A stretch of DNA of 64,000 nucleotides, taken from assembly GCF_036057275.1 (NCBI RefSeq), contig NZ_CP107945.1:1736001-1800000 (forward strand), read 5' to 3'. The notes beneath the pieces are model-generated. The model searched no databases. It was given only the letters and a program-made list of their open reading frames with translations, and was not told the origin of the DNA. The DNA comes from Streptomyces sp. NBC_00390 (GTDB taxonomy: Bacteria; Actinomycetota; Actinomycetes; Streptomycetales; Streptomycetaceae). This document shows, in pieces, positions 18,974 to 28,142 of the stretch (position 1 is its first letter; each line of letters starts with the position of its first letter). Both the position numbers and the translations under genes were made by a program.

Positions 18974-19576
18974 GTGGGGCACGACGCGGGCGGCAAACGG
19001 GACGCGATCCTGCTCGCCGCGGGCAAGGTGTTCGCCGAGCGCGGGTACCACGCGACCGGCATCTCGGACATCGCCCGGGAGCTCGGGGCCGGTCACGGCA
19101 CCTTCTACCGGTACTTCAAGAACAAGGAGGACATCGCGCGCAGCGTGGTGTCCCGCGCGCTGGGCCAGGTCATGGAGGCCCTCGCCGACGAGGAACCCGG
19201 CGCGAGCGAGGACCTGGCCCAGTACCGGGAGCAGGTCCGGCGCATCGGGCACAAGCTGTTCGACCTCGTCGCGGCCGAGCCCGCGCTGTGCCGGATTCTG
19301 TTCTACGACGCCGTGACGATCGACCGGGCCGAGCCGGAGCTGGCCGGCAGGGCCATGGAAGCCGCGGCGGCGTACACCGCCGCCTTCATCCACAACGGGC
19401 AGGACCGCGGCTTTCTGCGGCGGGACCTCGATGCCCATGTGGTGGGCCTGGCGGTGAACGGAATGATCCTGACCGGGGCCGTGCGACTGCTGCACGCACA
19501 GGACGCCGAGTCCATGCGCGAGCCCTGGATCCGCACGGTGGAGACGCTCATGTTCGACGGCCTCGGCTCCTCCTGA
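18974..19576 (+). CDS. TetR-family regulator
   Basis: This 200-residue protein has an N-terminal TetR DNA-binding domain (RDAILLAAGKVFAERGYHAT, ISDIARELGAGHGTFYRYF) and a helical ligand domain. The GTG at 18974 is preceded by GGAAGGGG; an upstream frame extension overlaps the palindrome and is unlikely to be translated. Copies of the same palindrome lie before this gene and before the membrane-protein gene, so it probably represses itself and that neighbour. Confidence 0.85.
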   Translation: MGHDAGGKRDAILLAAGKVFAERGYHATGISDIARELGAGHGTFYRYFKNKEDIARSVVSRALGQVMEALADEEPGASEDLAQYREQVRRIGHKLFDLVAAEPALCRILFYDAVTIDRAEPELAGRAMEAAAAYTAAFIHNGQDRGFLRRDLDAHVVGLAVNGMILTGAVRLLHAQDAESMREPWIRTVETLMFDGLGSS

Positions 19577-19620
19577 GCCGCGGCCGGCAAGGACCGCTGT
19601 CATTTCTTTGCCTTGAGAAC

Positions 19621-19638
19621 GGAATGACGTGTCATTCC
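19621..19638. promoter_or_regulatory. TetR operator candidate, copy 2
   Basis: GGAATGACGTGTCATTCC, the same palindrome as at 18937 with one central mismatch, 15 bases before the membrane-protein ATG. Such a position would block transcription or initiation. Confidence 0.75.
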
Positions 19639-19652
19639 GGAAAGGAAGCACG

Positions 19653-20522
19653 ATGGTCCAGGTGGATGTGTTCTGGTCGTACGGGATCGGCGCCGGCTTT
19701 GCGACCGCCGCCGCCCGTCAGCTGGGGGCGGCGGCCCGCGGGGACCGCAGCAGGTGGTCCGACCCGTATCTCATGGCGACCGTCCTGTACTGCGCGGTGC
19801 TGTTCGCGCCCAGCGGGGCCTGGCTGCTGTGGGGGTTCCCGGACTGGGAGACCATGCAGGCCGCCCGCGAGCACGACTCGCTGCCTGCATGGCTGGTGGC
19901 GCTGTTCGCCGCGACGAACGTGAGCCAGGGGGTGCTCGGCTACTGGGTCGCGTCGCGTCTCATCGCAGGCGGGCGGGTGTACGCGGCCTTCCTTCAGGCG
20001 GGCATCGGCTACGCGGGCATGTTCTTCATCCTGGTCCACGGCTGGGACGGCCGCGGGTACCAGCGGTTCTTCTCCGCCGACCGGGAGACGTTCGCCACCT
20101 GGCCCGAGCGGCCGGGCCTCGGCGACGCGTTCTCGCGCGCAGGCGAGTGGCTCGGCTCCCCCGTCGCGCTGACGCTGTACGGCATGGGGGTCGTCCTGGT
20201 GCCGGTGATGCTGGCCCTCATGGCCCATTGGATCCGGTCCGGGGAACGAGAGGCGGGCAGCGGCACGGTGACGGGGACCCTCCGGGTGCTGGGTGCCGTC
20301 CTGGGGTCGGTCTTCGTGGTGGCGCTCGGTACGGCCGTCGTGTCCTCGGTCCTGGTGCATCTGCTGGGCTGGTGGCTCGGCGTCACGGCGGCGGCCCTGG
20401 CCACCTGGCTGCTCGTCGTACGGCGCGGCGGCGCGGCCGACCGGTTCTTCGCGCTGCTCGCCCTGCCGGACCGTCCCGCGGGAACACCCGTGCCCCGTAT
20501 GGGCGTTGAGCGCATGCGATGA
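19653..20522 (+). CDS. Multi-pass membrane protein under TetR control
   Basis: This 289-residue protein has about six hydrophobic segments (VLYCAVLFAPSGAWLLWGF, AALFAAT-type helix, AGIGYAGMFFILVHGW, MGVVLVPVMLALMAHWI, a valine-rich helix near 220 and LATWLLVV). There are long polar loops in between. I do not recognise the family; the loops lack transport motifs. AAGGAA precedes the ATG. The shared palindrome makes it the likely target of the TetR protein upstream. Confidence 0.7.
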   Translation: MVQVDVFWSYGIGAGFATAAARQLGAAARGDRSRWSDPYLMATVLYCAVLFAPSGAWLLWGFPDWETMQAAREHDSLPAWLVALFAATNVSQGVLGYWVASRLIAGGRVYAAFLQAGIGYAGMFFILVHGWDGRGYQRFFSADRETFATWPERPGLGDAFSRAGEWLGSPVALTLYGMGVVLVPVMLALMAHWIRSGEREAGSGTVTGTLRVLGAVLGSVFVVALGTAVVSSVLVHLLGWWLGVTAAALATWLLVVRRGGAADRFFALLALPDRPAGTPVPRMGVERMR

Positions 20523-20727
20523 GACGGGCGTCCGGCCCGGCCAACGGGGGCGGGCCGGACGTTTCGCACAGGGTCCGGGCGAGCCGCCTCCTGGCGAGGA
20601 CGCACCGCCCGGCGGCCGACACCCGGTCCACTGGCTCCGGCATAACGCGCTTCTCATTGGAATTAGGCATATTTTGTCAAGCAATGTCGAATTCATCAGG
20701 CGGCTGGCGCCGCAGACCGGAGACGTC

Positions 20728-21243
20728 GTGAACCACCTTCGCCTGGCCCCTGCCGTCGTCGCTGCGTTGCTGACGGCCTGTCTGACCGCATGCGGATCCG
20801 ACGGCGGCGGCAGCGGCGCCAGCCCCACCGCGACCGCGTCCCCGACCCCGCGCGACACCTCCACCGAGACCCCCCGCTCGCAGAAGGAGTTCGAGGAATC
20901 GGTGTCGGCGGAGGCCGCTCGTGTCCGCGCATCCGCGTCGGCTGAGCTGGCCCAGGTCGAGGGCAGAGGAAATGCGATCGCGGACGTCTCCCAGAGCGGC
21001 GTGCCCACCGCACGCTCCGACGGTTCGCGTGCGGCGCTGGTCAGGGTCACCAACAGGACGAGTGAGCCCGCGTTCTACTCGGTACAGGTCGACTTCGTGG
21101 GCGCCGACGGCTCGGTCGTTGACTCGGTCGTCCTGGGCTTCGACGACATCCCGGCGGGAGAGCGGGCCCAGCAGTACGCCATCAGCAAGAAGGCCGGCGA
21201 GCAGCAGACCACCCCGCGTATCGCGAAGGCTCAGCGCAGTTAG
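20728..21243 (+). CDS. Small lipoprotein
   Basis: This 171-residue protein has a signal and lipobox (LLTACLTAC), a Ser/Thr/Pro linker, a helical Glu/Ala-rich segment ([19 protein letters not shown]), then a beta domain ([18 protein letters not shown]) typical of FxLYD extracellular domains. The GTG at 20728 has GGAG six bases upstream. Function is unknown. Confidence 0.7.
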   Translation: MNHLRLAPAVVAALLTACLTACGSDGGGSGASPTATASPTPRDTSTETPRSQKEFEESVSAEAARVRASASAELAQVEGRGNAIADVSQSGVPTARSDGSRAALVRVTNRTSEPAFYSVQVDFVGADGSVVDSVVLGFDDIPAGERAQQYAISKKAGEQQTTPRIAKAQRS

Positions 21244-21289
21244 GCCCTGTCCGGGCGGTCTTCGAGGATCAGCCTGCGGCGTCGGATGC

Positions 21290-21550
21290 ATGGGGGCTCC
21301 CCAGGCCCGCCAGGGCCGAGACATGGGGCCTCCCCAGGCCGCCAGGGCCGAGACATGGGGCCTCCCCAGGCCCGCCAGGGCCGAGACATGGGGCCTCCCC
21401 AGGCCGCCAGGGCCGAGACATGGGGCCTCCCCAGGCCGCCAGGGCCGAGACATGGGGCCTCCCCAGGCCGCCAGGGCCGAGACATGGGGCCTCCCCAGGC
21501 CCACCAGGGCCGAGACATGGGGCCTCCCCAGGCCCACCAGGGCCGAGGGG
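21290..21550. repeat. Tandem array of 32/33-bp units
   Basis: Seven full and one truncated copy of a unit containing GCCAGGGCCGAGACATGGGG and a CTCCCCAGGCC run. The GAGACATGGGG core starts at 21318, 21350, 21383, 21415, 21447, 21479 and 21512, giving periods of 32 or 33. The unit includes GGCCTCCCCAGGCC, which can form a hairpin. The mixed period rules out coding. It is not CRISPR: there are no unique spacers. Copies are nearly identical, so expansion is recent. Confidence 0.9.
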
Positions 21551-21918
21551 ACGTATCGCAAAGCCGGTAGGGGTACCGCCCGGCCGGAGGCCGGAGGAGA
21601 TCGCCCTCGTACCGGACGTACTCGGGCGACTCCGACAACACAGCGAGGTGCCGCAGCTGTCCCGCGGGCCCGACAGGATCGCCCGGACAGGGCCCGGCCC
21701 GGGGCCGCGGCGAACGGTGGTGAGTGCGATGGCGAGCGGTTCGGCCGCGGACGCCGCGAACGAGGCTCTCCGGGAGATCCAGCAGCGGCCGGCCGGGCCG
21801 GCGGACGGCGGCGCTGCTCGACGGCTCACCACGGCTCACGGCGGGGGGAGCCGGAGGGCCCGGACGTCGCCCGTGAACGACGCCCGGGCCCTGTCCCCAT
21901 CCCCGGTCTGCGCGCGCG
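21551..21918. other. No gene found
   Basis: GC-rich non-coding sequence between the repeat array and the end of the protease gene. Open frames here lack codon bias and recognisable domains. Confidence 0.5.
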
Positions 21919-23400
21919 TCAGCCGAGTCCGTCGGAACCGTCGCCCGGGACGGCCGCGCCGTCGTCCGCACCCGCGTGGCCGTTCCCGGCCTGTCCCGCA
22001 CCGGCGTCACCGGCACCTTCGTCACCAGCGCCCGCGTCACCCGCGCCCGCGTCACCCGCGCCCGCGTCACCCGCACCGGCGTCACCGGCACCTTCGTCAC
22101 CAGCGCCCGCGTCACCCGCACCGGCGTCACCGGCACCTTCGTCACCAGCGCCCGCGTCACCCGCGCCCGCGTCACCGGCACCTTCGTCACCAGCGCCCGC
22201 GTCACCCGCGCCCGCGTCACCGGCACCTTCGTCACCAGCGCCCGCGTCACCGGCACCAGCACCAGCACCGGCACCCGCACCGCCGTCGCCGATCTGCGCG
22301 CCGACCGCCTCCAGCGCCGTGGTGACCGGCTGGAAGAAGGTCTCGCCGCCGTTCGTGCAGTCGCCGCTGCCGCCCGAGGTCAGACCGATCGCGCTGCCGT
22401 CACCGGTGAACAGCGCACCGCCGCTGTCGCCCGGCTCGGCGCACACATTGGTCTGGATCAGACCGGTGACCGTGCCCTCCGGGTAGTTCACGGTGGCATT
22501 GAGACCGGTGACCTGACCGTCCTTCAGGCCGGTGGTGCTGCCCATACGGAACACCTGCTGCCCCACGGCCGCCTCGTCCGCCTGCACGATCTCGACCGTC
22601 TGTCCGTTGCCCAGGTCGACCGAGCTGGGGGCTTCGACCGCCGGGTCGTCGTACGTGACGAGCGCGAAGTCGCCTTCGCCAGGGAACGTGGCCGCCTGGA
22701 CCGTACCGATGGGCGCGCCGTTCTGGTCCTCGGACCACTGCTCCGCGGCCACTCCGCAGTGGCCCGCCGTGAGGAAGCCGGGCTGCCCGTCCTGCGTGGT
22801 CACATTGAAGCCCAGCGAGCAGCGCGCGCCGCCGCCGAAGATGGCGTCGCCACCCTCGAGGAAGGTCTTGAACTCGCCCTCGGACTTCTGGATCTTGGCC
22901 ATTCCCGAGCCCAGGGACTCCACCGCCGACTCGAGTCTGTCCCATCGGGCGCCGGCGACGGTGCGGTCCGCCGTGACCAGGATCTGGTTGGTCCTCGGGT
23001 CCAGGGCCCATGCGGTGCCCGGGATGGTGGCCTTCTTCGACAGGGTGCCGGTGGCGGCCTTGAGGTCGCCCCAGCTGTTGTTCGCGTCGCGGGCCACCGC
23101 ACCGGCCTTGTTGACCTGCACGATCACATCGTTGTCGTCGCCCACGACATTGACCACGAGCTGCTGTTTGTCGGCGTCGTAGTAGGCGCCGCCATAGGCA
23201 TCGCCGAGCTTCTGGCCGAGCTGCTCGAGGAGATCCGCCGCAGCTGCGGCGCTCAGTTTCCGGGGGGCCTCGGCCCCGGACCGGGAGTCGCCGTCCTGCG
23301 AGGCGTTGGCTTGGGGCAGCAGCACGGCTGCTGCGGCGATCCCGACCGCTCCGGCTCCCGCCAGAATGGCCTTTCGCTTGGGTATTCGCCTGTGACTCAA
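21919..23400 (-). CDS. Secreted S1 serine protease (streptogrisin-like) with repeat tail
   Basis: This 493-residue preproprotein has a signal peptide (to ~residue 32) and an alpha-lytic-type prodomain (~45-190). The catalytic domain follows, with the triad in [16 protein letters not shown] and GDSGGALF, and the disulfide pattern of chymotrypsin-like bacterial proteases. After the domain ends (VGAQIGDGG, ~residue 375) comes a tail of about 20 Gly-Ala-Gly-Asp-Ala/Glu pentads with a higher-order pattern of three (Glu every third unit), then a short acidic end. The DNA of the tail is repetitive. The tail replaces the binding domains found in some relatives; wall association or calcium binding is a guess. 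Confidence 0.85.
   Translation of the reverse strand: MSHRRIPKRKAILAGAGAVGIAAAAVLLPQANASQDGDSRSGAEAPRKLSAAAAADLLEQLGQKLGDAYGGAYYDADKQQLVVNVVGDDNDVIVQVNKAGAVARDANNSWGDLKAATGTLSKKATIPGTAWALDPRTNQILVTADRTVAGARWDRLESAVESLGSGMAKIQKSEGEFKTFLEGGDAIFGGGARCSLGFNVTTQDGQPGFLTAGHCGVAAEQWSEDQNGAPIGTVQAATFPGEGDFALVTYDDPAVEAPSSVDLGNGQTVEIVQADEAAVGQQVFRMGSTTGLKDGQVTGLNATVNYPEGTVTGLIQTNVCAEPGDSGGALFTGDGSAIGLTSGGSGDCTNGGETFFQPVTTALEAVGAQIGDGGAGAGAGAGAGDAGAGDEGAGDAGAGDAGAGDEGAGDAGAGDAGAGDEGAGDAGAGDAGAGDEGAGDAGAGDAGAGDAGAGDAGAGDEGAGDAGAGQAGNGHAGADDGAAVPGDGSDGLG
21990..22290. repeat. 15-bp coding repeat in protease tail
   Basis: Plus-strand reading shows repeated GTCACC(G/C)GC(A/G)CC units with a 45-bp higher-order period, encoding the [10 protein letters not shown] pentads. 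Such repeats change length easily between strains. Confidence 0.85.
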
Positions 23401-23544
23401 CTCGTCGCCTCCTGTAGGGGGGTACGGAGTCCGGTTGCCGATGGGGAACCGGGGGGACGCGTCCGACCCTTGATACGGATGAGGCGGGAGTTGTACTCAT
23501 CGCGATTGCGAAAGAGTATTTATGACGAGCTGTCAGACCAGTGC

Positions 23545-24051
23545 CTACGACGGGAGTTCGGTGCCGCACCGGCTGCAGTAACGTGCGCCGACGTCTTCGG
23601 CGGGGCGGTCGCAGCCCGGACAGACCCGATGGAGGACACATGCCGGCTCACCGCCCTCGACAGCCGCCGGAGCGGAGGCAGCGGATGAAGCGGCGTTGCG
23701 GATGGCGAGGCCCGGGCGGCGGCGGTGCGCCGTGACGAAGGCCAGCCCGACCGGCCCGGCGGACAGCGACCGGTACGTGCCCCGCGGCAGCCACACCACG
23801 CAGCCCGCCACCAGCTTCTGCCGGCGGCCGTCCGTCTCCAGCTCACCGGTGCCGGTCAGGACACACACCAGTACGTCCAGGTCGGGTTCGACATGGCCCT
23901 CCACCCTGTCGCCGGGCAGGACCCGGATCAGGTTGGCGTCGAGCTGCCGGCCTGCCGTGGACAGGCGCCACACAGCGCCGCCCTGGTCGGCGGGCACATC
24001 GATCAGATTCGCCAGCCCGGCGAGCACACCGGCCGAAGGGGGCCCTGCCAT
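23545..24051 (-). CDS. Cupin protein with C-terminal zinc ribbon
   Basis: This 168-residue protein has an RmlC-like cupin domain (GDRVEGHVEPDLDVLVCVL and a GCVVWLPRGTYRSL loop, ~45-100), an Ala/Ser-rich linker, and a zinc-ribbon end (CPGCDRPAEDVGARYCSRC). The cupin lacks a full His set, so metal binding there is uncertain; it may bind a small ligand. It is divergent from the MarR gene at 24285 with a palindrome between. Confidence 0.75.
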   Translation of the reverse strand: MAGPPSAGVLAGLANLIDVPADQGGAVWRLSTAGRQLDANLIRVLPGDRVEGHVEPDLDVLVCVLTGTGELETDGRRQKLVAGCVVWLPRGTYRSLSAGPVGLAFVTAHRRRPGLAIRNAASSAASAPAAVEGGEPACVLHRVCPGCDRPAEDVGARYCSRCGTELPS

Positions 24052-24180
24052 CCTTCATTCCTCCTGAGCACACGGACCGAGGGTCTCGGCAGATAGGCAG
24101 GACGGCCGAGCCGCGCCACCGTGCCCGTGCCCGTGCCGAGCAGTTGCCGACCGCACGCCGGGCCCTTCGCGAGGGCATCA

Positions 24181-24193
24181 TTGCACAGTGCAA
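24181..24193. promoter_or_regulatory. MarR operator candidate
   Basis: TTGCACAGTGCAA, a perfect palindrome around a central A in the divergent gap between the cupin and MarR genes, about 90 bases before the MarR ATG. Confidence 0.6.
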
Positions 24194-24284
24194 AAAGTCC
24201 GGCGGGGCTTTGCAGGACCCGCCTGGACGGCCAAAGGGGACACTCCCCGTCGGCCCCCACGGGCGGCAGGATAGAAAAGGGGCC

Positions 24285-24797
24285 ATGGTCGAGCAGATTC
24301 AGCCGGGCGACGGCATGGACGACGTGGACGCGGTCACCGGCGCGGTGCTGACGGCGTCCCGGCTCCTCGTTGCCGTGTCCGCGCGTTCCCTCGCCTCGGT
24401 CGAGGACCGCGTGACGCTGCACCAGTTCCGGCTGCTGGTGGTGCTGTCGACGCACGGTGCCGCCAAGCTCGTCCTGCTGGCCGAACGGCTCGGGGTCAGC
24501 CCCTCGACCGCGATGCGCATGGTGGACCGGCTGATCGGCGTCGGACTGGTGAACCGGCGGACCAACCCGGACAACCGCCGCGAGACCGTGTTGCAGCTGA
24601 CACCGGAGGGTGCGCGGATCGTCGAGGAGGTCATGGCGAGCCGCCGCAAGGAGATCGCGTCGATCGTGAAGCGGCTGGCTCCCGGGCAGCGTGCCGCGCT
24701 GATAGCGGCGCTGACGGCGTTCAACGAGGCGGGCGGGGAACCGGCTCCGGCCCGGCCGGTGGAACTGCATCCGCTGGGCTGGACCGGCGGAACCTGA
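24285..24797 (+). CDS. MarR-family regulator
   Basis: This 170-residue winged-helix protein of the MarR family (FRLLVVLSTHGAAKLVLLAE, RLGVSPSTAMRMVDRLIGVG, ETVLQLTPEGARIVEEVM) is preceded by AAAGGGG. It lacks an N-terminal sensor cysteine, unlike OhrR. Its divergent partner is the cupin gene, the most likely target. The signal is unknown. Confidence 0.85.
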   Translation: MVEQIQPGDGMDDVDAVTGAVLTASRLLVAVSARSLASVEDRVTLHQFRLLVVLSTHGAAKLVLLAERLGVSPSTAMRMVDRLIGVGLVNRRTNPDNRRETVLQLTPEGARIVEEVMASRRKEIASIVKRLAPGQRAALIAALTAFNEAGGEPAPARPVELHPLGWTGGT

Positions 24798-24854
24798 CCC
24801 CGGGACGGGAGCGGCACACCCCTCCCGCCGGTGGAATGATCATATATTCCGCAG

Positions 24855-25754
24855 ATGACTGCCTTTGTGCGAGGAGTACTGGCCGCCGCCGTTCTGTGCA
24901 CCTTGCTGGTCGGCTGCGGCACCGGGCGCAGCCCCGACGCCCTCCATGGGCCCTCGCCCGGCCTCTCGGCCGAGGCCGCATCGCCGCGGCAGGGGAAGCC
25001 GTTCCGGAACACCGCTCCGAGGTTCACACCGGGCCCGGCCGGGCTCACACCGGTGTTCCGGCGCGCAGCCGCCTCAGCGGCCGGCAAGGGGAGGACCGTA
25101 GCGCTCACGTTCGACGCGGACATGACGGCCGACCAGGGCAGGCGCGCGGCGGGCGGCGAGCGGTTCGACAACCCGGCGCTGATCGCCACCCTGCGGGAAC
25201 TGAAGGTCCCCGCAACCGTGTTCATGACCGGCCGCTGGGCCGAGGAGTATCCGGACCAGGCGAGAGCGATCGGCGGCGATCCGCTCTTCGAGATCGCCAA
25301 CCACTCCTACAGCCACTACGCCTTCACCGCACCCTGCTACGGACTGCCGGTGATCCGCAAGCAGGAGATGCGCTCCGACGTGGAGCGCGCCTTCGCCGCC
25401 TTCCGCGCGGCAGGCGTGCGCAATGTCGTGCCGTACTTCCGCTTTCCCGGCGGCTGCTACGACGACACGGCGCTGCGCGCCATCGGCCCCGCCGAGGTGA
25501 CCGCCGTCCAATGGGACGTCGTCGGCGGCGACGCCTTCGCCACGGACTCGGACGCCGTCGCCGAGCAGGTCCTCAGCGGCGTGAGACCTGGCTCACTGGT
25601 GGTGATGCACTGCACCCGCAGCGCGGCCCCGGCCACCGAGCAGGCGATCCGGAAGATCGTCCCCGAACTCCGCGCGCGCGGCTACAGGATGGTCAAGGTC
25701 TCCGAGCTGATGCGCGCCTCGCTGCTCGCCGAGGATCCTGCGGGCGCGCACTGA
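24855..25754 (+). CDS. Polysaccharide deacetylase lipoprotein (CE4 family)
   Basis: This 299-residue NodB-type deacetylase is anchored by a lipoprotein signal (TLLVGC). Catalytic motifs are LTFDAD (base and metal Asp), HSYSH (metal His pair) and RFPGGCYD, with a late LVVMHC. It probably removes acetyl groups from peptidoglycan or another wall sugar polymer outside the membrane. A terminator hairpin follows 27 bases after the stop. Confidence 0.85.
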   Translation: MTAFVRGVLAAAVLCTLLVGCGTGRSPDALHGPSPGLSAEAASPRQGKPFRNTAPRFTPGPAGLTPVFRRAAASAAGKGRTVALTFDADMTADQGRRAAGGERFDNPALIATLRELKVPATVFMTGRWAEEYPDQARAIGGDPLFEIANHSYSHYAFTAPCYGLPVIRKQEMRSDVERAFAAFRAAGVRNVVPYFRFPGGCYDDTALRAIGPAEVTAVQWDVVGGDAFATDSDAVAEQVLSGVRPGSLVVMHCTRSAAPATEQAIRKIVPELRARGYRMVKVSELMRASLLAEDPAGAH

Positions 25755-25780
25755 GCCGGTCCGGGAGGTACGGGCCGGTC

Positions 25781-25814
25781 GGGCGGTCCTGTCGGGCGTC
25801 CTCGAGGACCGCCC
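25781..25814. terminator. Terminator after deacetylase gene
   Basis: GGGCGGTCCT and AGGACCGCCC form a perfect 10-bp stem with a 14-base loop between convergent genes. Confidence 0.65.
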
Positions 25815-25823
25815 GGTCGGGTC

Positions 25824-26021
25824 CTAGCCGGAACAGGCCGACCGCTGGGCCTCCTGCCACTCGCACACCGGGCACAGCGGCGCACCCTTGACCGACTCCG
25901 GGTACTCGGTCGGCTCGCGGCACAGGACGCATTCGGCGAAGGGCCCCTCGAAGGCCGCGGCCACTTCGGAGGCAGATGCGACGGCGGGTGGTGTCCCGCA
26001 GTACGGCTCCTGCACGTCCAT
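25824..26021 (-). CDS. Small zinc-ribbon protein
   Basis: This 65-residue protein has CVLC near residue 31 and CPVC near residue 50, an apparent zinc ribbon. The Gly/Glu/Pro-rich remainder matches no family I know. It is convergent with the deacetylase and lies 72 bases downstream of the AIM24 gene on the same strand, so it may be co-transcribed. Confidence 0.55.
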   Translation of the reverse strand: MDVQEPYCGTPPAVASASEVAAAFEGPFAECVLCREPTEYPESVKGAPLCPVCEWQEAQRSACSG

Positions 26022-26093
26022 GCGCTCACCCCTCCGGTCGTCGATGCGTGCGACCCCGACGGACCGTCCACCTGCCGTCCGCGCTGCTCATGG

Positions 26094-26771
26094 TCAGTTC
26101 TGGCCCGCCTTCTGCGGGGTGGCCTCGCTGGGCCGGACGATCACGAAGCCCTCTCCCTCCATCTTCATCTGTACCGCTTCGCCGGAACCGCCGCGGATCA
26201 TCGAGCCGATCGACTGCGACCGGTGCAGCGAGGTGTGCAGCTGGGCGCTCCAGCCGACCACCGCGTCCGTGTCGACGAACACCGGCTGCTGGGCCGTGAC
26301 CGGTATCACGATGGGGGTGCCCTCGCAGATGACGCCGAGCTTGCCGTAACCGCTGAAGACGCTGTTGAAGATGCCGCCACCCGTCATGCCGGCGCCCTTC
26401 ACCGTCTTGATCTCGTACGTGAGGGTCGCATCGAAGCAGAGCACGTTGCGGCCGTTGATGGTGAGCGCGTCGCCCTGGTCGATGTCCACGATGAAGCAGT
26501 TGGCCGCCTCGTGCGCGAACCACGCCTCGCCCTGGCCGCGCACGGCCATCAGCGGCAGACCCTCGCCGGTGACGGCGCGCTTGAGCATGCCGCCGATGCC
26601 CTGGCCCTTGCGCTCGAACTGGAGGTTGCCGCGGAAGGCGATCATCGAGCCCTGTCGCGCGTGCATCTCGCCGTTGACCGCGTACTTGATCGACTTGGCG
26701 TTCTGCAGGGTCATTCCGGGCACAGCCGCCTGCTGTGCCATGTTCTCGGTGGAGAAAAGATCACTCTTCAT
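26094..26771 (-). CDS. AIM24-family protein
   Basis: This 225-residue beta-rich protein matches the AIM24/TerD-adjacent family (NGEMHARQGSMIAFRG, LMAVRGQGEAWFAHEAA, IVDIDQGDALTINGRN, GKLGVICEGTPIVIPV). Members may bind lipids or act at membranes. The ATG at 26771 is chosen; an alternative ATG three codons upstream (26780) has no better binding site. It is divergent from the PTH2-like gene. Confidence 0.85.
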   Translation of the reverse strand: MKSDLFSTENMAQQAAVPGMTLQNAKSIKYAVNGEMHARQGSMIAFRGNLQFERKGQGIGGMLKRAVTGEGLPLMAVRGQGEAWFAHEAANCFIVDIDQGDALTINGRNVLCFDATLTYEIKTVKGAGMTGGGIFNSVFSGYGKLGVICEGTPIVIPVTAQQPVFVDTDAVVGWSAQLHTSLHRSQSIGSMIRGGSGEAVQMKMEGEGFVIVRPSEATPQKAGQN

Positions 26772-26842
26772 ACCGGGCATCGTCGCCCGGAGGCATACGT
26801 TCCGCCAACACCCCCCGCTGTGGCGGCTGTCAGACTGAACGC

Positions 26843-27589
26843 GTGAGCAGCGAAGACACCCCCACCGACGGCCCCGGCAGCCCTTTCCGGCACGAGAGGA
26901 CCTCGCGCGACGAGGCACCGCAGTTCGTCCTCCCGCTCGTCGTACACATCGAGAAGGCCGAACCCCCGGCCCGTACCGACGCGCTGGAGACCGCGGCCCG
27001 TGCGGTGCTCGCCATCCTCGGCGACGAGCGGTCCGAGGGCGACGGGGAGTGGGCGCGCTCCATGCGCGACTGGCACGACGGCCGGATCCGCAAGGTGGTG
27101 CGCCGGGCGCGCGGCGCGGAGTGGCGCAAGGCCGCGGCGCTGCCCGGCATCACGGTGACCGGTACGACCGCCGAGGTACGGGTCTTTCCGCCCGTCCCCC
27201 TCGACGGCTGGCCCAAGGAACTGGCCAAACTGCAGGTTTCGGGCACCGAGCTGGCCGACCCCGAGCCGCCCGCGGCCCCCGACCTCGCCGGACCGGTGCT
27301 GTGGCTGAGTCCCGAGATCGAGATGTCGGCGGGCAAGGCCATGGCACAGGCGGGACACGGCGCCCAGCTGGCCTGGCTGGACCTTCCGGACGCGCAGCGC
27401 AAGGAGTGGCGGGAGGCCGGGTACCCCCTGTCGGCGCGTACGGCCGACGCGGCACACTGGCGCACACTCACGGTCAGCGGCCTCCCGGTGGTGCGCGACG
27501 CGGGCTTCACGGAGATCGCGCCCGGGATAACTCTTGCAGTGGAGGGGGCCCACCGCGTCGGTACTCTCCCGCGCCTACCACGGCAGTAG
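26843..27589 (+). CDS. Peptidyl-tRNA hydrolase, PTH2-like
   Basis: This 248-residue protein carries the PTH2 fold signature in its second half (LSPEIEMSAGKAMAQAGHGA and SGLPVVRDAGFTEIAPG). A K-MAQ-x-GH-x-A core is the family mark. PTH2 enzymes hydrolyse peptidyl-tRNA; the N-terminal ~120 residues are a Streptomyces-type extension. The GTG at 26843 is the first plausible start after the divergent promoter. It is the last clear housekeeping-type gene before the cluster. Confidence 0.75.
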   Translation: MSSEDTPTDGPGSPFRHERTSRDEAPQFVLPLVVHIEKAEPPARTDALETAARAVLAILGDERSEGDGEWARSMRDWHDGRIRKVVRRARGAEWRKAAALPGITVTGTTAEVRVFPPVPLDGWPKELAKLQVSGTELADPEPPAAPDLAGPVLWLSPEIEMSAGKAMAQAGHGAQLAWLDLPDAQRKEWREAGYPLSARTADAAHWRTLTVSGLPVVRDAGFTEIAPGITLAVEGAHRVGTLPRLPRQ

Positions 27590-27846
27590 GCGGGCTACTG
27601 TGCGTCGACGTCTCCGACAGCCCGCTGATCGCCGTCAACTCCCCGTGGACTGCGGAGGCTCCGGCGGAAGGAGTCGGCCGAACGAGCCCCGGGAATAGCC
27701 AGTGGGCCAAGTTGCCGTCGGCATGGGGCGTCGATCCGCTCGTTGGCAGACTGGTTGGGCCCTAAAGAATCAAGGCGTGGGTTTTGCCTGTGGTGTGACA
27801 GTGACGCCGTGTGCGGTGGTGCAGACGAGGAGGCCGGTCAGTGTGG

Positions 27847-28100
27847 TCAGGTGTCCGCTGCGGGAGCGAGGGTGTGCCCGTGCTGGTCCATCTGCTGTCC
27901 GATCTCGCCGGTGGCCTGGCGGATGGTGTCCTTGCTGACGGTGAACAGGGGGACGAGCATGGTGGGCGACAGGGCGAGGTGCTGGTGCAGCGCGGTGGCC
28001 AGGACGCGGTCAGCCCGGTCAGTTCGGTGCTGGTCATGCCGGTCAGGGTGGGGTGCGACAGGGCCTCACGCTCAAGGCGAGCTGCCGGTCCGCTGGAGTT
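27847..28100 (-). pseudogene. Transposase remnant at the cluster border
   Basis: Minus-strand reading gives LEREALSHPTLTGMTSTEL in one frame. After a frameshift near 28015 it gives RVLATALHQHLALSPTMLVP and LFTVSKDTIRQA, then MDQHGHTLAPAADT and a stop at 27847. This HTH-plus-'QHGHT' ending is typical of actinomycete transposase-family proteins. Only about 80 codons remain, with no inverted ends seen. The flanking stretches (27590-27846 and 28101-28142) have no gene. Confidence 0.6.
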
Positions 28101-28142
28101 CGCCGGCTGCGTGGGCCGGGGGGTGCACGGTGTAGTTGCATT

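Noticed and set aside
21290..21550. CRISPR array
   Set aside because: The units abut with no unique spacers and no cas genes are nearby.
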